From Mycobacterium gordonae (lineage in GTDB: Bacteria > Actinomycetota > Actinomycetes > Mycobacteriales > Mycobacteriaceae), in assembly GCF_017086405.1 (NCBI RefSeq), contig NZ_CP070973.1, positions 3,752,739 to 3,816,738 of the forward strand: a stretch of 64,000 nt of DNA. Reading direction: 5' to 3'. The position numbers and the translations under genes were made by a program. The notes beneath the pieces were generated by a model, which had not been told where the DNA came from, did no database searches, and was given only the letters and a program-made list of their open reading frames with translations. This document shows, in pieces, positions 57,181 to 64,000 of this stretch (its first letter is position 1; each line of letters starts with the position of its first letter).

Positions 57181-60100
57181 GTGTCGTACGTAGTGGCAGC
57201 ACCGGAATTATTGGCAGCAGCGGCAGCGGACGTAGCCGGCATCGGTTCGTCTCTGCGCTTGGCGAGTTCCGCCGCCTTGATGCCGACGACCGAGGTGTTG
57301 GCTGCCGCGCAGGACGAGGTCTCCACGGCGATTGCGTCGCTGTTTTCCACCCATGGGGAGGCCTATCAGGCCCTCAACCGGCAGGCGGTCGAATTCCAGG
57401 CCGAATTCGTCAGGGCGCTGACCCGCGCCGGGAGCTCGTATGCGATAGCCGAGGCGGCAAACGCGTCGCCGTTGCAGACGCTGGGCGAGCAGGTGCTGGC
57501 AGTGATCAACGCACCCACCAACCTCCTGCTGGGGCGCCCGCTGATCGGCAACGGCACCGATGGCGCGGCCGGTACCGGGCAAAACGGCGGGGGCGGCGGG
57601 ATCCTGTGGGGTAACGGCGGCAACGGTGGATCGGGTGCGCCCGGCGGAGCCGGCGGAACCGGCGGCGCGGCTGGGCTCTTGGGTTCCGGTGGCGCCGGCG
57701 GTGCGGGCGGCGTCGGCGGCGGAGCCGGCGGTAGCGGCGGCGCCGGCGGGTGGCTGTGGGGCAACGGCGGCGCAGGCGGCGCCGGCGGAATCGGCGGGAC
57801 CAGCGTCAACGGCGGCGTCGGCGGTATCGGCGGGAGCGCCCTGCTGTTAGGTAACGGCGGGACCGGAGGCATGGGCGGGGCAGGCGGGGCCGGCGCAATC
57901 GGAAAGGCGGGCGACCTGGGCACCGCAGCCGTACCGAACGGCGGCAACGGTGGCGCCGGCGGCGCCGGCGGCAATGCCGGTACGGGCGGGGCGGGCGGTA
58001 ACGGTGGCCTGGTGTACGGCGCCGGCGGCGCTGGAGGCAGCGGCGGCGCCGGCGGCGCCGGCGGAACGGGCGGAACCGGCGGTGACGGATGGAGCGCAAA
58101 CGTCGCCGGAGTCGGCGGTGGCGCCGGCGGCGATAGCGGCGCCGGCGGCGATGGCGGCAGTGGCGGGGCGGGCGGCGCGGGTGGCCGTGGCTCGATGTTG
58201 TTCGGCGCCGCGGGCCCGAACGGCAGCGGCGGGATCGGGGGCGCCGGCGGTGATGGCGCGACATCAGGGGCCGGCGGGCGCGGCGGCAATGGCGATGCCT
58301 TCAATCCCGCGGGTGGGGATGGCGGCCACGGCGGTGAGATCGGCGGTGCAGGTGTCGGCGGCAGCGGCGGTGCAGCCGGCGGTCCCGGTGCCAGCGCCGG
58401 GGTGAACGGTTCCGCCGGCTCGGCGCCCACCACCGGCGGCGACGGCGGCGCTGGCGGTGACGGCTACAACGCCGCCGGCGACCTCTCGGCCGTCGCCGGC
58501 ACCGCCGGCGGCAAAGGCGGCGCCGGCGGGGCAGGCGGCAACTTCGGGAAAGGCGGAGCCGGTGGCACGGGCGGCAACGCCGCGCTCGCCGGCGGAGATG
58601 GTGGCGCCGGCGGTCGCGGCGGCAATAGCGGTGCTTCCGGCGGTATCGGCGGCGCAGGCGGCGCGGGCGGTGACGGAGCAGTTGCCGGCCTGGGCGGCAG
58701 CGGCGGCGGCGGCGGCGACGGCTACAACACCGGTGCCGGGAACGCGGTCGGCGGTGCCGGAGGCGCCGGCGGCGACGCCGCGATCGGGCGCGGTGGACGC
58801 GGCGGCGACGGCGGGCTGGCATCCAGCAACGGCAGCGGGGACGGTATCGGCGGCGACGGCGGGGCAGGCGGTATCGGCGCTGCGGGCGGTGGCGACGGCG
58901 GCGCCGGTGGTCCGGGGTTCAACAACGGCACCGGCAACGCCGTCGGCGGCAACGGAGCGGCGGGCGCAAGCGGCGGCTTGACAGGTCAAGGTGGCAACGG
59001 TGGCGCGGCGGGCGGCGCGGCCGTCACCAATGTCCTTTCGGCGGGTTCGGCAACGGCAGGCACGGCCGGCGCCGGCGGCGATGGCGCCGTCGGCGGGAAC
59101 GGCGGTGCGGGAGGTCCGGCGACCAACTCCGGAACCGGCAACGTCAACCCCAGCGTGGGTGGTGCGGGAGGCGCCGGCACCACTGGGGCGGGCGGGGCGG
59201 GCGGGACCGGCGGTGCCGCGAGTATCGGCAACGCCGCCTCGTCGGCCACCGCCGTCGGAGCCGGTGGCGGAGCCGGGGGCTCCGGCGCCACGAGCGGCGG
59301 CAGCGGGGGAAGCGGTGGGGCGGCGGCGACGAGCGGCACGGGCAGCGTCACTTCGGGTATCGGCGGCAAGGGTGGAGACGGCACCACGGGAGCCGGTGGA
59401 AACGGAGGCGTCGGGGGCCAGGCAACCATTTCCAATGCCACTTCTACGGCATCTGCGACCGCGGCCGACGGCGGGGCCGGTGGCACCGGTGCCAATGGGG
59501 GTAGCGGCGGCTTCGGCGGATCGGCAGTAACCAGCGGCGTCGGAACCGTCACAGCCGGAACCGGTGGCGCAGGCGGTACCGGTACCACCTCCGGCGGCGG
59601 AATTGGCGGTGGCGGGGGCAGCGCGGAGGTTACCAACAGCGCCTCCGACATCAGCCCGGTCGGCGGCAACGGCGGCGCAGGCGGCGTTGGAGTGGATAAC
59701 GCCGTCGTCGGGTTCCAAGGGCGCGGTGGGGTTGGGGGCAGCGCGCAAACCAACAGCAGCAACGCCGCAACTTCAGCGACCGGGGGCGCGGGCGGAGCCG
59801 GGGGCAACGCCACCGCCGGAACGGGCGGCACCGGCGGGACCGGCGGCCTCGGTATCCACTCTGGAGCGGGCGCAGCCATCGGCGGGGTCGGCGGGACCGG
59901 CGGTGCGGGGCCCGCCGGAGGCGGAGGCGGGGGCAACGGCGGCAACGCCTTCAACTCCGGGACCGGTGCCGCCACGGGTGGCGCCGGCGTGGACGGCACC
60001 GGAGGAGGGGGCACCGGCAAGGGTGGGGCCGGCGGCAGCGGCGGCACCGCACAAGTGTCCAACGTTGCCTCGTCGGCGATTGCAAGCGGCGGTAAAGGCG

Positions 60101-63100
60101 GGGCGGGCGCCGACGGCACCGCGGGCGGATTCGGCGGGTTTGGCGGTGGTGCCTCGACCACCGGGACGGGAAGCGTCACCGCGGGCGCCGGCGGTGCGGG
60201 TGGAAATGGCACCACGGGGTCCGGCGGAGCCGGCGGCGGTGGCGGCGCAGCCAATATTTCCGCCGGCGCGTCGAATGCAACGGCTACCGCAGGCAACGGC
60301 GGCGCCGGGGGTAACGGCGCCGCGGGTGGAAACGGTGGCTTCGGCGGAACTGCGACGACCAACGGAACCGGCAACGTAACCCCGGCATCGGCGGCGCGGG
60401 CGGCACCGGAACCAGCCTCTTCGGCGGGTTCGGAGGCTCCGGTGGGGGAGCGTTCATCAATAACGCCTCCTCGACGGTCAATCCGGTCGGCGGCACCGGC
60501 GGGGCCGCGGGTACCGGCGTCAACAACGGTCTGTTCCAAGGGCGCGGCGGCAGTGGCGGCAACGCGCAGACCAACAGCAGCAGCTCTGCGACGACCGCCA
60601 CCGGCGGCACCGGGGGGGCCGGCGGCGACGCCACCACCGGCACCGGAGGCACCGGAGGCACCGGAGGTAGCGCGACGCACAACGGGGCCGGTACCGCCTT
60701 CGGCGGCATCGCCGGCAGCGGCGGAGCGGGTCCCGCCGGAGGCGGGGCAGGCGGCCAAGGCGGCGCTGCATTCAACGGCGGCACCGGGGACGCCATCGGT
60801 GCTGCCGGTGCCGACGGCACCGGCGGAGGAGTCACCGGCACCGGCGGAGCGGGCGGCAACGGCGGCAACGCGCAGGTCACCTCCGCCGCTTCATCCGGCG
60901 CCGCCATCAGCGGCAACGGCGGCACCGGCGCCAACGGGACCGCGGGCGGAGCCGGGGGCTTTGGCGGCGCGGCGACTACCGCGGGCATCGGAAGCGTCAC
61001 CGCCGGCGCCGGCGGTGACGGCGGGGACGGCACCACGGGTGCGGCGGGTGCGGGTGGGGGCGGCGGCAACGCACAAGTCAGCAACGCCACCTCAACCGTG
61101 ACTGCGACCGGCGGCACCGGCGGGATCGGCGGCGACACTCTCACCGGCGCGGGCGGGACCGGTGGAGCAGGTGGTAGCGCATTCCATGCAGGAGCAGGCG
61201 ACGCGGTGGGCGGCGTTGCCGGCGCCGGCGGGACCGGCCCTGCCGCCGGCGGCAGAGGCGGCAACGGCGGTTCCGCAACAAATAGCGGCACCGGAAACGC
61301 CACCGGCAGTGCTGGTGCGAACGGTACCGCCGGAGGAGCCACAGGCGGAGCAGGTGGTTCGGGCGGCAACGCCAACATCGTGAACGCCGCCTCGTCCGCT
61401 ACCGCTACCGGTGGCAGTGGCGGAGCCGGCGCGGTGGGCCAGATCGGCGGGGCGGGCGGATTCGGCGGTGCAGCAACTACCACAGGTACCGGAGCGGTCA
61501 CTTCGGGCGCCGGCGGCGATGGCGGCACCGGGGTGACCGGTGTAGGCGGAGCCGGGGGTGGCGCCGGCAGCGCGGCGATTTCCAACAACGCCTCCGCGGC
61601 GACTGCTACCGGCAGCGTCGGTGGGGCAGGAGGCAACGGCGCAACCACCGGCGGCGACGGCGGAGCGGGTGGGTCGGCGTCTACCAGCGGGGTCGGTGCC
61701 GTCACGCCGGGCACCGGCGGTGCGGGCGGAAACGGCGGCAGTGCGGCCGGCGGCATCGGTGGTCGAGGTGGCGACGCCGTCATCACCAACGTCAGCTCGT
61801 CCGTTAGCGCCAAGGGCGGCACGGGCGGGACCGGCGGCACCGGTGCGAGCAACGGCGGCTTCTTCCAGGGGCGCGGCGGCGACGGAGGCGGCGCGCAGAG
61901 CAACAGCGGCAACGTGACCGCCGCTGCGATCGGCGGCACCGGCGGAGCCGGCGGCAACGCCATTACCGGCACTGGCGGGGCCGGCGGTAACGGTGGTTTC
62001 AGTTTCCACTCGGGAGCCGGCAACGCCGTCGGTGGCGTGGGGGGCGCCGGTGGTACCGGTCCCGCCGCCGGCGGGGCAGGCGGCGGGGGCGGTGTTGCGA
62101 CGAACACCGGAACTGGCGACGCCTTCGGGGGCGCCGGCGCGGCCGGCACAAACGGAGGGACGACCGGCGGAGCCGGTGGCACGGGCGGGGCCGCCCAAAT
62201 CAACAACACGGCCTCCGCCGCCACCGCTACCGGCGGCAACGGCGGGACCGGCGGTAACGGCGTCGGAGGCGGAGCCGGCGGTGGCGGCGGTAGCGCCTCC
62301 ACGGTCGGGAAAGGGAACGTCGTCTCCGGCGCCGGAGGCGCCGGCGGGAACGGCACCACGGCTGCCGGTGGCGCCGGCGGCGCCGGCGGTAGCGCGACCA
62401 TTTCCAACACCGCCTCTTCAGCCACCGCTACCGCGAGCAACGGCGCGGCCGGAGGGAGCGGCGCAACCGGCGGCAACGGCGGTGCCGGCGGATCGGTCCT
62501 CACCAGCGGAACCGGAAATGTCAACCCCGGCACCGGCGGTGCTGGCGGCACCGGCGCCACGGGCGTCGGCGGAAACGGTGGAAGGGGCGGCGACGCCAAC
62601 ATCGCGAATGCCGCCTCATCCGCCACCGCCAAGGGCGGCACCGGAGGCGCAGGCGGTACCGGAGTCAACAACGGGGCCACCAGCGGCCAGGGCGGCACCG
62701 GAGGCAGCGCTCAATCCACCAGCAACAGCGCAACAGCTTCAGCTGTCGGCGGCACCGGCGGAGTTGGTGGCAACTCCACGACGGGTACCGGCGGAACCGG
62801 TGGAGCCGGAGGCCTGGCGTTCCACACGGGGGCGGGCACCGCCGCGGGCGGCGTCGGCGGGACCGGAGGTACGGGCCCCGGGGCCGGCGGAGCCGGCGGC
62901 AGTGGCGGAACCGCGAACAACACCGGAACCGGAGGCGCCGTCGGCGGTGCCGGTGGTGACGGAACCGGGGCGCCGTCCGGGACCGGCGGAAACGGTGGTC
63001 GGGGCGGGGACGCGACCACCTCCAACACCGCCTCGACGGCCACCGCGACCGGCGGCAAGGGCGGCACCGGCGGCAGCGGCATCACCGGCGGCAAAGGTGG

Positions 63101-64000
63101 CAGCGGCGGTAACGCCTCGACGAATGGACTGGGCGGGGTGGTCTCGGGCGATGGCGGTGCGGGCGGCAACGGCAGCACCACCGGTGGCGCCGGCGGCAAC
63201 GCCGGTGCCGCGCTCATTAGCAACACCACATCGACATCGAGCGCAACCGGCGGCGTCGGTGGGATCGGGGGCAGCGGCATCACCGGCGGAGACGGCGGAG
63301 CCGGCGGTTCGGCCTCCACAACCGGACTCGGAAGCGTCAACCCGGGCTCCGGCGGCGCCGGTGGCGCGGGCACCAGCGCCACCGGCGCCGGCGGAAACGG
63401 CGGCCGTGGCGGCGACGCGAGCATCAAAAACACCGCGTCGACGGTCAGCGCCAAGGGCGGGAGTGGCGGAGTCGGCGGCCAAGGCGCCAGCAACGGCACC
63501 CTGAACGGGCGCGGCGGCGCTGGTGGCAATGCTCAAATCGACAGTCTCAGCGCCACGACCTCTGCCATCGGCGGTAACGGCGGAGGCGGCGGCAACGCCA
63601 CTGCCGGTATCGGCGGCACCGGCGGCACCGGCGGCGCCGCTACCCACTCCGGCGCCGGCAACGCATCCGGCGGCCAAGGCGGCAAGATCGGAAGCGGGAC
63701 CACCGCCAACGGAGTGGGCGGCGACGGAGGAACAGCGATCAACAGCGGGACCGGCAATGCAACTGGTGGCGCCGGGGCTTCCGGCTCCCCGTTCGGGACT
63801 ACGGCAACCGGCGGGGCCGGCGGCAGAGGCGGCGAAGCTCAAGTGATCAACTCCGCCTCGCTTGGTACCGCAACCGGCGGCGCCGGTGGCGCGGGTGGCG
63901 CCAGTTCCGCCGCGGACGGCGGCGCCGGCGGTGCGGGCGGGAACGCGCTGAACCAAGGAAAAGGCGCCGCCACCGGCGGCAAGGGCGGCATAGGCGGTGA
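57181..64000 (+). pseudogene. PE_PGRS family gene 5, 3' end outside the window, one apparent single-base frameshift
   Basis: PE domain MSYVVAAPELLAAAAADVAG from GTG 57181 (CGGGAG upstream), nearly the same as gene 3 in the first 25 codons; secretion motif YAIAE; linker GRPLIGNGTDGAAGTGQNGG. At 60379-60383 the run TAACCCCGGC lacks one base: a fifth C would keep GNVTPGIGGAGG. As read, the frame ends at 61101 (1306 residues), but the glycine-rich frame runs without a stop from 60384 to the window edge, so the repaired protein exceeds 2270 residues. Landmarks of the ~273-residue repeat are at 59695, 60522, 61848, 62667 and 63489. Confidence 0.85.
59695..63489 (+). repeat. Higher-order PGRS repeat in gene 5
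   Basis: The island that starts VDN (or N/S-N followed by F-Q-GRGG) recurs at 59695, 60522, 61848, 62667 and 63489. The intervals are 827 (828 after frame repair), 1326, 819 and 822 bp, so most units measure 273-276 codons; the longer one contains an additional insert of about 170 codons. The period equals that of gene 3, showing a common module shared by the PE_PGRS genes. Confidence 0.65.

Noticed and set aside
60284..62698. Very long proline-rich open frame on the minus strand (about 800 codons), and similar ones opposite other PE_PGRS genes
   Set aside because: Complement of GGC/GGN triplets gives GCC/NCC (Pro/Ala) codons without stops; these frames have no start signals and follow the PGRS composition.
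34393..64000. CRISPR-like or satellite repeats in the GGC-rich region
   Set aside because: The periodicity is codon-level (Gly-Gly-X) in one reading frame, with no constant direct repeats or equal-length unique spacers.

Overview
The window reads as chromosomal DNA from a slow-growing, non-tuberculous Mycobacterium. Three things point there: high GC, a gene order that follows the Mycobacterium tuberculosis segment around Rv1876 to Rv1899c (bfd, bfrA, an MFS pump, glnA3, amidohydrolase, cyp140, lppE, SDR, Rv1883c, rpfC, secreted chorismate mutase, fbpB, then Rv1891 to Rv1899c counterparts), and five PE_PGRS genes, a family characteristic of M. tuberculosis and its slow-growing relatives. The M. 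tuberculosis comparisons come from recalled family knowledge, not from a search.

Layout. 1-5313: tail of an unrecognised gene, divergent bfd/bfrA with tandem IdeR iron boxes between them, and two tandem 14-TM drug-efflux paralogues that carry a winged-helix-like tail. 5599-8637: an AhpD/CMD-like protein, glnA3 and a translationally coupled amidohydrolase. 8621-14912 (minus strand): a long leftward gene series from secreted chorismate mutase through rpfC, a SRPBCC protein, an SDR and lppE to cyp140, a limonene-epoxide-hydrolase-like protein and a PaaK-like ligase. 14955-16582: an exported protein of unknown function facing fbpB (antigen 85B), with a perfect 18-bp hairpin between them. 17152-21310: a mycobacterial membrane-anchored protein, then a CYP125 / Zn-alcohol dehydrogenase / YceI operon behind a KstR-like box, which looks like sterol side-chain oxidation. 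21499-24117: a less GC-rich island with a methyltransferase, a GNAT acetyltransferase, a GRDP-like protein and a possible 44-residue peptide gene. 24594-27776: Rv1891 to Rv1894c counterparts, with a perfect KstR box on the last, and two small membrane proteins. 27908-31803: an operon of Baeyer-Villiger monooxygenase, Zn-alcohol dehydrogenase and a nitrilase-family hydrolase. 31808-33989: methyltransferase, dtd, an MTH1187-family protein and a decayed macro-domain gene.

34393-64000 is almost entirely PE_PGRS: five same-strand genes, the last running off the window. A small collagen-like gene of 28 unbroken Gly-X-Y triplets sits between the first two. Four of the five PE_PGRS genes each contain one apparent single-base deletion that shifts the glycine-rich frame; repaired lengths would be about 2090, 2641 and 1289 residues, with the last exceeding 2270. 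Their PGRS parts contain a higher-order repeat of about 273 residues, and their upstream regions share short sequence elements at matching distances.

No tRNA, rRNA, CRISPR array, insertion sequence or phage attachment site was recognised. Starts were chosen from ribosome-binding sites, codon overlap and recalled family lengths.
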